Part shown: piece by piece, positions 6,708-13,778 of the stretch
Layout of the letters: every line of letters begins with the position of its first letter
How positions within the stretch are numbered: position 1 is the stretch's first letter
Virus record (IMG/VR): IMGVR_UViG_3300031576_000268
Coordinates: 1 to 24,685 of that record
DNA length: 24,685 nt
Direction: 5' to 3' (one strand)
Source: a virus
Made by a program: the position numbers and the translations under genes
Notes under the pieces: model-generated
Database searches by the model: none
What the model was told of the DNA's origin: nothing
Seen by the model: only the letters and a program-made list of their open reading frames with translations

Positions 6708-7382
6708 ATGCCTACTCCAACGGGCGCAAGAGGTTCTGATTATCGTGGCCACGACCCATCGGCGCCAGGCAAGGGCGGGAGCAAGGGCCGTGACTCTGGG
6801 ATATCCATCGGCAACGTGCTGGGCGCCCTTGCCGGCCTTGCCTTCGGTGGGCCGATGGGCGCGGTTGGTGGCTGGGGTGCGGGCGGCCGGATCGGGGATT
6901 TCCTCGGCGGCGCGCAGTTTTCCGGCGGTCGCCCCTCTGGGCCTCGGGGACCTGGGGGGCAGAGGGGACAGAGGGGCGGCGGGCCGAACGAACGAGATCA
7001 GTTCGTCAACGCCGTTATGGGCGGCCGCCAGCATCGCCCTCGGAGGGAGGAGAGGAAGCTCAAGGGGATTATCAAGGAGCCCCCCCTAACGTTCATGCCC
7101 GGAGTCCTGCCCTTTGGTCCCGAAGCCACCAACCTGCAGCAGAGAACCGGCATCGCGACCGGAGGCACAGCAGGACTCGCCGGCTACTACAATGATCCAG
7201 AAGTGATGAAGTACTACCAGAACTTGCTCATGCGGGATATGATCGGTGACGACGGACAGTACGGAGCATATGAATCGGTGATGCCCGTGGAACACCAGTA
7301 TTTACAGCAGGCGTTCGGACTGCAGTATGATCCGAATATAGCGGCTTTGTTGAAAGCATTGCAGGGGTATCAATTCGCATGA
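6708..7382 (+). CDS. Glycine-rich, glycine-zipper phage protein of unknown function
   Basis: This is a 224-residue protein. After a polar Gly/Ser/Lys start, a glycine-zipper hydrophobic stretch runs through about residues 33-68 (SIGNVLGALAGLAFGGPMG, then GAVGGWGAGGRIGDFLGG). A Gly/Pro/Arg-rich linker (about 72-95) and a basic patch with RPRREERKLKG follow. The C-terminal 90 residues are Tyr-rich (YYNDPEVMKYYQNLL) and end helical. The zipper could insert in or cross a membrane, as some ejected phage proteins do, but the position in the head module rather than with the ejection genes leaves this open. A GGGGGGA ribosome site lies 7 bases before the ATG. The stop overlaps the next start by 4 bases. 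Confidence 0.65.
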   Translation: MPTPTGARGSDYRGHDPSAPGKGGSKGRDSGISIGNVLGALAGLAFGGPMGAVGGWGAGGRIGDFLGGAQFSGGRPSGPRGPGGQRGQRGGGPNERDQFVNAVMGGRQHRPRREERKLKGIIKEPPLTFMPGVLPFGPEATNLQQRTGIATGGTAGLAGYYNDPEVMKYYQNLLMRDMIGDDGQYGAYESVMPVEHQYLQQAFGLQYDPNIAALLKALQGYQFA

Positions 7383-7642
7383 TCAGACCATTATTCGCCA
7401 GAGTGTTGCTGAAGCGCGACGTGCTGAAAAGTACTATCGTCATCCCCCAGGCATTCCAGAACAGGAATGCCCCCGCGAGGGGGATCATCGTCGCGGTCGG
7501 GCCGGCCGTGGACGAGAGCGTGAAGGACCTGATCGGCAAGGCGGTGCTGTTTGGCCGGTTTGCCGGAGAATGGATCAGGGACGGGGGTGACGAGGTGTAC
7601 GTCATCCAGGATGAGGATATCTTGGGAGTTTGCGATGACTGA
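7379..7642 (+). CDS. GroES-like co-chaperonin (Cpn10)
   Basis: This is an 87-residue protein with the Cpn10 layout. The N-terminal strand IRPLFARVLLKRD (2-14) is followed by the flexible mobile loop, with the hydrophobic tripeptide IVI at 20-22 (IVL in GroES). The ARGIIVAVGP strand (33-42), GKAVLFGRFAGEWI (53-66) and the C-terminal VYVIQDEDILGV (73-84) complete the barrel. Co-chaperonins cap the GroEL ring; phage versions such as T4 gp31 and the RB49 CocO protein let host GroEL fold large capsid proteins. Here the gene lies directly before the scaffold gene and 1.8 kb before the capsid gene, which fits that role. No GroEL gene is in the window, so it would use the host ring. It overlaps the upstream gene by 4 bases (ATGA) and the scaffold by 8. 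Confidence 0.85.
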   Translation: MIRPLFARVLLKRDVLKSTIVIPQAFQNRNAPARGIIVAVGPAVDESVKDLIGKAVLFGRFAGEWIRDGGDEVYVIQDEDILGVCDD

Positions 7643-8426
7643 GGTCGAAAAGGCGACTCCGCAAGCGCCTGCGACGCGTGCGGGAGAGAACGTTGAGGTC
7701 CCTGACGGGACTCCGGACGGCAGTGACGGAACGGATTTCGTCGATTCCTTTGGCAGTCCCGAAGGCAACGCGCGTTTCCGCCGCGTCTATGGTCACATGA
7801 AGGAATACGAGCGGGTCATTTCGCAGTTGATGGATCACAACAACAAGCTCCAGGCAGCCGTGGATGACATCAATTCGAACATGCAGACCCAGACGCAAGT
7901 TGCCGCCCTGAACGCGGCGAAGAAAAGCCTGAAGGAAGCCAAGGATATCGGCAATACCGATGCAGAGGTCGAAGCGCATACGCGGATCGCCGCCCTCTCG
8001 ATCCCCAAGAAGAAGGTTGAAACCAAGGCGCCGGAGATCGAAGTTCCGAACCTGGACGTCACTTTGATCAGGACGTGGGCGAACGAACTGCAGGACGGAA
8101 ACTTTGTCAGACCTTGGACCCAGCCGGGTCATCCCAAATATTACGATCTGCTCGACCTCACCAAGGAAGTCAGCGCCAAGTTTCCGGACGACGTGGAAGC
8201 GGTGTTGCGGGAGTTGGATGCTCGAATGGGTATCGGATCGGCAGCAAACGGCAGCGTAACCCCACAGCGCAGGTCTCCGGTGCTATCCGGTGGCGCAGGC
8301 CGGCGCGCGCAGGAAAAGGTGTCGCTGACTCCCGAACAGAAGGAAGTCGCTCGGCAGATGGGAATTAAGGAAGAGGCCTATCTGAAGCAGTTGAGGCTCA
8401 TTGCCGGGCCAAGGACAGGAGCTTGA
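7635..8426 (+). CDS. Scaffold-like protein
   Basis: This is a 263-residue, highly charged protein. An acidic, Pro-rich N-terminus (~45 residues) is followed by a long helical, coiled-coil-like middle (HMKEYERVISQLMDHNNKL, then LNAAKKSLKEAKDIG). A conserved-looking segment has TWANELQDGNFVRPWTQPGH, then YYDLLDLTKEV, and the basic C-terminal end has LTPEQKEVARQMGIKEEAY. That last phrase, as well as the position shortly before the capsid gene, fits phage scaffold proteins, which guide capsid assembly and then leave. A longer frame opens at 7551, but the ATG at 7635 with GGGAG upstream and an 8-base overlap with the co-chaperonin is the natural start. Confidence 0.7.
   Translation: MTEVEKATPQAPATRAGENVEVPDGTPDGSDGTDFVDSFGSPEGNARFRRVYGHMKEYERVISQLMDHNNKLQAAVDDINSNMQTQTQVAALNAAKKSLKEAKDIGNTDAEVEAHTRIAALSIPKKKVETKAPEIEVPNLDVTLIRTWANELQDGNFVRPWTQPGHPKYYDLLDLTKEVSAKFPDDVEAVLRELDARMGIGSAANGSVTPQRRSPVLSGGAGRRAQEKVSLTPEQKEVARQMGIKEEAYLKQLRLIAGPRTGA
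8417..8421 (+). promoter_or_regulatory. Ribosome binding site deciding the start at 8429
   Basis: AGGAG ends 7 bases before the ATG at 8429. The same frame has a TTG at 8423, only one base from this site, which is too close, so ATG 8429 was chosen. Confidence 0.6.
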
Positions 8427-8428
8427 TC

Positions 8429-8830
8429 ATGGCATCGCCGATTAAGAAGGGTAATATCTCGTGGCGTCCGGCAGCACGCTTGTCGCTCGTCCACAAAAAG
8501 CCGGGATTCGTCTATCGCTGGTGCGATAAGGACAAGTTCAACATCGAGAAGAAGCTGGCCGACGGCTGGGGGTTCGCTTCGGGACTTGCTGGCACGGAAG
8601 CGCAGAACGATGCGCCTCCCTCAGGAAGCATTTGCGAATACCGTGAACTTGTGCTAATGGCGATACCAGAGGATGAATATAAAGCGCATCGAGAGTACTT
8701 CCAGGAGCTGACTCGGAAGCAAACAGTTGGATTGAAGCAGAGTCTGGCGGCCGAAATCTCGACTGCCGCGGCGCAGAATAGAGCACCTGTAGCGCCCATT
8801 CACGGAAAAATAGTGACCGAAATAACTTGA
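8429..8830 (+). CDS. Phage head-module protein of unknown function
   Basis: This is a 133-residue protein with a Trp/Arg/Lys-rich N-terminal half (WRPAARLSLVHKKPGFVYRW at about 11-30, then KKLADGWGF). A middle strand and helix follow (YRELVLMAIPEDEYKAHREY, continuing FQELTRKQTVGLKQ) and an Ala-rich tail. I have seen this pattern in phage proteins coded between scaffold and capsid genes, but no function is known. No signal peptide or membrane segment is visible. The start follows the scaffold stop by two bases. Confidence 0.6.
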   Translation: MASPIKKGNISWRPAARLSLVHKKPGFVYRWCDKDKFNIEKKLADGWGFASGLAGTEAQNDAPPSGSICEYRELVLMAIPEDEYKAHREYFQELTRKQTVGLKQSLAAEISTAAAQNRAPVAPIHGKIVTEIT

Positions 8831-8844
8831 TTTACAGGTGAAAC

Positions 8845-9402
8845 ATGGCTGATTCTGCTCGCCGGGGTTTCGTCCCGATCCGGTCCCAGGTTGGAGGATC
8901 CGGGGCGCTGCGGTCGAGACTCTATGAGACGACGGCGAATCTGCTCGCCCCTCTTGGCGTGGGCGATCCCGTTGTGCTCATCTCAGGCGTGGTCCAGCGG
9001 TGGACGACCGCCGCGGCCTCGGCCTTCATCGGAGTCGTCAAGGGCGTCTACAATTCGGACAAGCGCCCGCTGACGCACAACCTCCCGACTCGCGCCGCGT
9101 ATTTGAACACATCCACTGCCGGGTGGGTTGACGTGATCGACGACCCAGCAGCGGTGTGGGAGGTGGAATGCGCCACGTCGATCGGCCTCAGCAACGTGGG
9201 CCAGATGTGCGACGTGAACATTTCAGGCCTCAACTCCGCCAGTGGAATCTCCCGGTTCCATATTCAGAACGCAACGGCGGATGCCGTTATGAATACCTTT
9301 CGGATCATTGGCCTTTCGCCGCGGGAAATTGCATCAACTACAGCCGGAAGCCCGAACAACGACATTGAAGTTGTAGCCGGCATTCATTTGTGGCGGAGGT
9401 AA
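8845..9402 (+). CDS. Structural protein, capsid decoration type
   Basis: This is a 185-residue, mostly beta protein with few charged residues. It starts ADSARRGFVPIRSQVGGSG, has LGVGDPVVLISGVVQRW (about 37-53) and SAFIGVVKGVYNSD (59-72), then an acidic segment with VIDDPAAVWEVE (97-108). It ends in a Gly/Ser-rich region and VVAGIHLWRR. The order G-FVP, GDPV, G-V-GV, DDP-x-x-x-WE is one I recognise in phage structural proteins coded immediately before the major capsid gene, probably binding the capsid surface. No function has been tested here; a minor head protein is the alternative. Confidence 0.6.
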   Translation: MADSARRGFVPIRSQVGGSGALRSRLYETTANLLAPLGVGDPVVLISGVVQRWTTAAASAFIGVVKGVYNSDKRPLTHNLPTRAAYLNTSTAGWVDVIDDPAAVWEVECATSIGLSNVGQMCDVNISGLNSASGISRFHIQNATADAVMNTFRIIGLSPREIASTTAGSPNNDIEVVAGIHLWRR

Positions 9403-9405
9403 ACC

Positions 9406-10302
9406 ATGACAATCTCAACTGGCGCCTTTGCCGAGCTGCTTTGGCCCGGCATCCGCGAAATCTGGGGCAACAAGTACACGGACTGGCCGTCCCTGTACAC
9501 TCAGATTTTCGAGGTCAAGAAGTCCGACAAGGCCTTCGAGAAGGAACAAGGCGTGACCGGCCTGCCCTTGGCGTCCATCAAGGACCAGGGTTCGCCGATT
9601 CCCTTTGTCGATCCATTCCAGGGATTCCAGCGGGAATATGTGAACACGACCTACGCCATCGGAGCCTCGGTGACGCGGGAGATGTATGACGACGCGCAGT
9701 ACAACTACATCAACTCGCTGCCTGAGATGCTTGCCCGCTCCATGCGGCAGACCGAGGAAACCACCCATTTCAACATCCTGAACAATGGCTTTAGTTCCAC
9801 TACCGGGACCTCGGATGGGGTGTCCATCATCAATGCTTCTCACCCCATGGTCGGAGGCGGCACGGCCCTGAGAAACCAACCGGCCACGGCCAGCGATCTG
9901 ACCATGACCTCCTTGGAAACGGCGTTCACGGACATCATGGACTTCTACGACGACCAGCTTCTGAAGATCAGGGTCATGCCCAAGTTCCTGGTTGTGCCGA
10001 CCGCACTGTGGGCCGTGGGCGAGAAAGTGTTGGGGACCGACCGGGTCGTCGGCAGCGCTGATAACGACATAAATGTCGTTAGGGGTAAGGTCAAGCTGAT
10101 CGTGAGCCCGTGGCTCACGGACACGGATGCATGGTTCGTGGTCACGGACGCCATGCACGGATTGACGAGCTACACGAGGCGTGAAGCAGAGATCGATCGG
10201 GATAACGACTTCGACACGCAGAACCTGAAGTTCAGCGCTACCCGTCGGTGGTCTCAGGGCTTGACGGACTTCCGCGGCATCTACGGGTCGGCCGGGGCGT
10301 AA
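9406..10302 (+). CDS. Major capsid protein
   Basis: This is a 298-residue protein with the look of an HK97-fold major head protein, nearest to the Mu gpT-like group. The N-terminal FAELLWPGIREIWGNKY (about 8-24) leads to the EYVNTTYAIGASVTREMYDD region (E-loop/P-domain). LEQ-free helical parts follow, then KFLVVPTALWAVGEKVLG (about 193-210) and KLIVSPWLTDTDAWFVVTD (229-247). The C-terminal REAEIDRDNDFDTQNLKF with RGIYGS matches the end of that group. It would form the icosahedral shell. A strong GGAGG ribosome site (9395-9399, 6-base spacing) fits high expression. The co-chaperonin and scaffold genes upstream fit its assembly. Confidence 0.85.
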   Translation: MTISTGAFAELLWPGIREIWGNKYTDWPSLYTQIFEVKKSDKAFEKEQGVTGLPLASIKDQGSPIPFVDPFQGFQREYVNTTYAIGASVTREMYDDAQYNYINSLPEMLARSMRQTEETTHFNILNNGFSSTTGTSDGVSIINASHPMVGGGTALRNQPATASDLTMTSLETAFTDIMDFYDDQLLKIRVMPKFLVVPTALWAVGEKVLGTDRVVGSADNDINVVRGKVKLIVSPWLTDTDAWFVVTDAMHGLTSYTRREAEIDRDNDFDTQNLKFSATRRWSQGLTDFRGIYGSAGA

Positions 10303-10307
10303 GCCCC
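10294..10307 (+). other. Hairpin with GTAA loop across the capsid stop codon
   Basis: GGGGC (10294-10298) pairs with GCCCC (10303-10307) around a GTAA tetraloop of the stable GNRA class that contains the TAA stop. There is no T-tract, so it is not a classical terminator; it could stabilise the capsid mRNA 3' end or lessen read-through into the next gene. A five-base stem may also be chance. Confidence 0.3.
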
Positions 10308-10361
10308 CCTGAGAGCACCAGAGAACCATTGACTGAACACAGACTACCGAGGGGGTAGACA

Positions 10362-10814
10362 ATGGGTGTAACGACTTTTTCCGGTCCGATCAGGACTGGC
10401 CGGGATCCTGGCATACCGGGTCAGGATACTCGCGGGACAGTGGTACTGAGTCAGGTGGGGACTGTTGGCGCTGCGGTTGCTGCGAGGAAGTCTCAGATTC
10501 AACTCCCACCGAATTGCCGGCTTGTCGATTTCACCATATATGTCCTGCAGGCTGTTAGCGCCTCTGCGGGCGGCACCGCTGCCACCTTGCGTATTGGCAC
10601 TTCCGCCGACTCGACGCGCTATGGTTCCCTTCCGGTGTCGGCGGTCGGGATTTATCGTCCTACGCTGGTGCAGGTGTCCGTTCGGGCCATGGCGAGCGGG
10701 GCGGGGAGCGCCGATTTCAATCTTGTCGTGTTCGACGCTACTGTTCAGGCGTCCGCGTCCGGCATGACTCAATTCGAGGCCCAGATCCTAGCCAAATACA
10801 CCCAGATCAGTTAG
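10362..10814 (+). CDS. Putative phage structural protein (beta-rich)
   Basis: This is a 150-residue protein rich in Ala, Gly, Ser, Thr and Val. It starts GVTTFSGPIRTGRDPGIP (2-19), then has GTVVLSQVGTVGA and a beta-sandwich-like core (CRLVDFTIYVLQAVSASAGG), ending in alternating polar/non-polar strands. The SGPI..G...G start is shared by small virion proteins coded after phage capsid genes in my memory of such genomes. The role may be a head fibre or decoration. A GAGGGGG ribosome site (10349-10355) and a 59-base gap after the capsid gene suggest independent, efficient translation. Confidence 0.55.
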   Translation: MGVTTFSGPIRTGRDPGIPGQDTRGTVVLSQVGTVGAAVAARKSQIQLPPNCRLVDFTIYVLQAVSASAGGTAATLRIGTSADSTRYGSLPVSAVGIYRPTLVQVSVRAMASGAGSADFNLVVFDATVQASASGMTQFEAQILAKYTQIS

Positions 10815-10827
10815 CAGCGGGGCGATC

Positions 10828-11139
10828 ATGGGTTCTAAACTCCAGCAGGTCACTGTCACAGGATCCGGAGCCGGTAGTCTGAATCTCAATCCGGCCTCCA
10901 AGCAGATTCAGATTACGTGGCGGGTTCAGCAGACTAACCAGCCGACCTATGCCGTGCAGGGGACCTTGATCAACCTCCTGGAAACTACGGCGACGGCTGC
11001 GGATTGGTTTGATCTGGTGAGCGGGGCCACGACCGACCGGGACGGCTCCTTCGTCGCCCCTCTGAATGCCATCCGGATCAACGTGACCGTCGTATCGGCC
11101 TCCTCGACCGCTACGTTGCGAGTCATTCAGGGCGGGTAG
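10828..11139 (+). CDS. Small structural-type protein, copy 1 of a duplicated gene
   Basis: This is a 103-residue, beta-rich protein (GSKLQQVTVTGSGAGSLNL; WRVQQTNQPTYAVQGTLINL; then TTDRDGSFVAPLNAIRINVT). Its closest relative is the gene at 13365: after residue 1 the two align without gaps. The last 131 bases before the stop region are identical but for one base, while the first halves differ at many positions. The final strands RINVTVVSASSTATLRVIQG look like an edge of a beta sandwich. Function is unknown. By position and composition it is a minor virion protein. A weak GGGGCG ribosome site precedes the ATG. Confidence 0.6.
   Translation: MGSKLQQVTVTGSGAGSLNLNPASKQIQITWRVQQTNQPTYAVQGTLINLLETTATAADWFDLVSGATTDRDGSFVAPLNAIRINVTVVSASSTATLRVIQGG
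11002..11132 (+). repeat. 131-base direct repeat, left copy
   Basis: This stretch in the 3' part of the gene at 10828 matches 13611-13741 over 131 bases with a single mismatch (a G here, a C there, in the GAGCGG-GCCACG context). Upstream of it the two gene copies diverge clearly, so the match is a sharp tract and not uniform similarity. Confidence 0.9.
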
Positions 11140-11194
11140 ACGACGGCCGTATCGGCATGATGATCCTGGGAATCGCTGCACCGTAGAGGGACTT

Positions 11195-11476
11195 ATGCCC
11201 GCCTTTCGCGTCGTCATCAAGGCACCAGCAAGGCTTGCCGTGAACGTGCCGAGCGCCGTGACCGCGGCGGAAGCGGCGAGATTCGCGGTCGCGCAGCTCG
11301 CCTTCAATAAGGCGGTGGTGGAATTGGACTTCATCCAACTGCACGGCACTGTGCGGGTGGAGGCGACAGAGCAGAGAGGGGCGCCCGTCCGAGATCAGAC
11401 CACGGTATTCCTCTGGGACCTGGGAGACAACCGGTCCGTGGCTGTCAAGAGTACGATCCAGGAGCGGCCCAAGTAA
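11195..11476 (+). CDS. Hypothetical protein in the repeat-flanked block
   Basis: This is a 93-residue protein. The N-terminal strand AFRVVIKAPARLAVNVPS (3-20) is followed by an Ala-rich helix with AAEAARFAVAQLAFNKA (24-40), then VELDFIQLHGTVRVEA (42-57) and a C-terminal strand region (TTVFLWDLGDNRSVAVKSTI). It is mostly beta with one helix; no family is recognised. GAGGG precedes the ATG, and its stop shares one base with the next start (TAATG), so it is coupled to the large protein that follows. It could be a partner or assembly factor of that protein (inference). Confidence 0.5.
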   Translation: MPAFRVVIKAPARLAVNVPSAVTAAEAARFAVAQLAFNKAVVELDFIQLHGTVRVEATEQRGAPVRDQTTVFLWDLGDNRSVAVKSTIQERPK

Positions 11477-13365
11477 TGGCCCAGCGCACCAATTGCACCG
11501 AGCAGGCGTTTCCGACCAACGAAACGAGCCTCGCGGCCGCGACCCGGTCGGACTTCGCGGCGATCACCCTCTACGTGCCGGAGACCACGACCAGGACCTT
11601 CCGTTCTGTGGCCGTCCAAATCACGTGCCGCGACAACTCTGCGACGGCACAAGACCTGACCTCGTGGTTGATCGGGATCAAGCTCGGCGCGGTCGCGTTC
11701 GACGACGCGACGGTAACGAACACGATCGCCCACTCAAGCGAGCACCAGACCCACACCTTCACCCGGGACGTGACGAGCTACTTCGCTACCAATTTCGGTG
11801 CGGGCGCGACCCAGACCTGCCAGGTGGGCGTGCAGTTTGGTGGGTCCGTCACCATCAACATCACAGCCAAGCTCATCATCACCTACGAGTACGACGACGC
11901 CTCGCAGACGACCCGTATCAAGACGGTCCGCATCCCCCTCGAAAGTGCGACTGGCGCGTTGACCACGACCTTGACGGAGATCGGTACGAACCAGGTGCCG
12001 CTTCTCGACACGTTCCTCCCCGAGAGCACAAAAGTTTTTCGGGACATCTTCTTCGAGGTCATGGGAAACGAGGCGAACGCTGGGGTAACGAACACCAACC
12101 TATCCCTCGCACTGGACGCCGAGGCGGCGGACAACACCGGCGTCATCGAGAACGCGCTCGCGTCGAGTTGTTGGTTCTACTATATCTGGCAGCGGCTCGC
12201 CATGACCACGAACGTGACCCATGCGTTCAATCTGGCGACGGTCTCGACGACCGGAAGCACCTTCAACCACATGGCGATCGTGCTGGTCGTGACCTACGAG
12301 TACGATCACAGCGCTAGTACGACGATCCTCAACTCGGTCATGCTGCCGGTCTATTTTTCTGGCACTCGGGGCGGCTCGGCGGCGGCCGACCAAGACCGAT
12401 ACGAGCGCAAGTTCTTCATCGAGGAACCGACAACCATCGCGCTCGTGCAGAGCGGGGTGTTGCTTTATTGGGGAACGACAAGCGCGTTCAACATTAATGT
12501 GCTGTGTGGCAGCCAAGCGGCGCGGACCTATACGGTGGTCGGCGGCACTGTCGCCGGGATGCACAATGTCATGCAGCGCATCGACAGCGGCGGGGCGCAG
12601 GGCGCGGGGATCACGCTCGCCCGCGGCGAAAACACACTGACGGCCAATTACTATTTCGCCAGTGCCATTGACCTCGGCGGCGCCTCTGGCTGGTGCTATC
12701 TCAACTACACGAGCGGGAAAGCAAGCGCAGGCGCCGCGGTTCACAATCATACGATTTTCCACTTGATTGGCGGCCAGATAGCAGCGGCGGCGAAACGTGC
12801 GTTTACGGCGACGGCGCCGAACATTCCGGAGGCCGACTACTACGCGATGACCGCTTTGTGCTTGCAGTATCTTTGGGGCTCCCCCGGCAACAGCCAGGCG
12901 ATAGAGGCGGAAGTCTTGTCCGGAGAAGGGGCGGGTGACGGTTGGCGGATACTGTACAACAAATTCCTGCAATGGGACGTCGAGAACGGGGTTGCAACTG
13001 GCGTCGGGCCGCCGATCGACGAGTTCGACCGCTACCCGCAAGATCAGCGTGCTCTCGGTCTGGTGCTGGAAAGCTCTCGGGTATATCAGCGACAAAGCGT
13101 CGGTAATACCTGGGATGCTCTAGCCATGTGGATCACCTACCATGCGATCAGCTACGACATCGCGGGGGCGGTGACGCCGAACCCCGGAGCCGGCGTCGCC
13201 GTGCAGGCCTATCGCACGGACACCAAGGAATACCTCAACACCGCGAACACCGACGTCAGCGGCAACTACACGATGAAGTGGTACGACAACGTGATCGAGG
13301 TGTTCACGGAGTGTCGGCAGAGTTCGAGCGAGGTGGGGCGGAGCGATAACGGAGTGGCCGCCTGA
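11476..13365 (+). CDS. Large beta-rich structural protein with C-terminal carboxypeptidase-regulatory-like domain
   Basis: This is a 629-residue protein, Thr/Ala/Ser/Val-rich with little helix. Two related N-terminal units can be seen. Each ends in a strand with TYEYD (136-140 and 273-277) followed by a similar SxTTxIxxVxxP run, suggesting tandem beta-sandwich domains of ~135 residues. The middle has Trp/Tyr-rich segments (SCWFYYIWQRLAM). The end, about 558-615 (DIAGAVTPNPGAGVAVQAYR, then NTDVSGNYTMKW), matches the pattern of carboxypeptidase-regulatory-like/Ig-like domains found in surface proteins and phage fibres. It is probably displayed on the virion, as a head fibre or adhesion protein, but that is inferred. 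Start and stop share one base with the flanking genes. Confidence 0.55.
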   Translation: MAQRTNCTEQAFPTNETSLAAATRSDFAAITLYVPETTTRTFRSVAVQITCRDNSATAQDLTSWLIGIKLGAVAFDDATVTNTIAHSSEHQTHTFTRDVTSYFATNFGAGATQTCQVGVQFGGSVTINITAKLIITYEYDDASQTTRIKTVRIPLESATGALTTTLTEIGTNQVPLLDTFLPESTKVFRDIFFEVMGNEANAGVTNTNLSLALDAEAADNTGVIENALASSCWFYYIWQRLAMTTNVTHAFNLATVSTTGSTFNHMAIVLVVTYEYDHSASTTILNSVMLPVYFSGTRGGSAAADQDRYERKFFIEEPTTIALVQSGVLLYWGTTSAFNINVLCGSQAARTYTVVGGTVAGMHNVMQRIDSGGAQGAGITLARGENTLTANYYFASAIDLGGASGWCYLNYTSGKASAGAAVHNHTIFHLIGGQIAAAAKRAFTATAPNIPEADYYAMTALCLQYLWGSPGNSQAIEAEVLSGEGAGDGWRILYNKFLQWDVENGVATGVGPPIDEFDRYPQDQRALGLVLESSRVYQRQSVGNTWDALAMWITYHAISYDIAGAVTPNPGAGVAVQAYRTDTKEYLNTANTDVSGNYTMKWYDNVIEVFTECRQSSSEVGRSDNGVAA

Positions 13366-13748
13366 TGGCGCTCGATATCACCCTGCGTAATCCAGGCGCG
13401 GACTTCAATATCATCCTCAGCACCAACCTCGCGGTCATGGGATCAAAAATACAGCAGGTCACTGTCACAGGGTCCGGGGCCGGCATCTTGGCCCTCAACC
13501 CATATTCTGAGCAAATCGCGATCACGTGGAGGGTCCAGCAGACCAATACCCCGACCTATGCCGTGCAGGGGACCCTCATCAATATCCTAGAGGCCGCTGC
13601 GTCGGCCTTGGATTGGTTTGATCTGGTGAGCGGCGCCACGACCGACCGGGACGGCTCCTTCGTCGCCCCTCTGAATGCCATCCGGATCAACGTGACCGTC
13701 GTATCGGCCTCCTCGACCGCTACGTTGCGAGTCATTCAGGGTATGTAA
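13365..13748 (+). CDS. Small structural-type protein, copy 2, with N-terminal extension
   Basis: This is a 127-residue protein. From M25 (the ATG at 13437) it is collinear with the 103-residue protein at 10828. The first 24 residues (ALDITLRNPGADFNIILST, then NLAV) are extra and absent from copy 1. The gene starts by one-base overlap (TGATG) with the large protein upstream. The 3' half is nearly base-identical to copy 1 while the 5' half is diverged. It may be a chimera formed when the block 11195-13365 entered next to a duplicated gene. The internal ATG at 13437 has no obvious ribosome site, so the long form is preferred. Confidence 0.65.
   Translation: MALDITLRNPGADFNIILSTNLAVMGSKIQQVTVTGSGAGILALNPYSEQIAITWRVQQTNTPTYAVQGTLINILEAAASALDWFDLVSGATTDRDGSFVAPLNAIRINVTVVSASSTATLRVIQGM
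13611..13741 (+). repeat. 131-base direct repeat, right copy
   Basis: Right member of the direct repeat pair with 11002-11132; 130 of 131 bases match. The two copies are about 2.5 kb apart in the same orientation, so recombination between them would delete the block containing 11195-13365 and leave one intact small gene. Confidence 0.9.
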
Positions 13749-13778
13749 CATCCGACTGGATCTGGGAGCCGACTAATC

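Noticed and set aside
9415-10362. A 315-residue antisense ORF opposite the major capsid gene.
   Set aside because: It is the shadow of the capsid gene's codon bias; the product has no recognisable motif and the + strand product is a clear capsid protein.
11157-11186. A nine-codon frame between the left repeat and the gene at 11195.
   Set aside because: Too short to support, with no ribosome site of its own.
11493-12317. A 274-residue + strand ORF in another frame of the large beta-rich gene.
   Set aside because: Extremely Arg/His/Asp-rich product typical of frame-shifted GC-rich coding sequence; lies wholly inside a better frame.
12100-13095. A 331-residue antisense ORF opposite the large beta-rich protein.
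   Set aside because: Arg/Val/Asp-rich shadow of a GC-biased gene; no motif.
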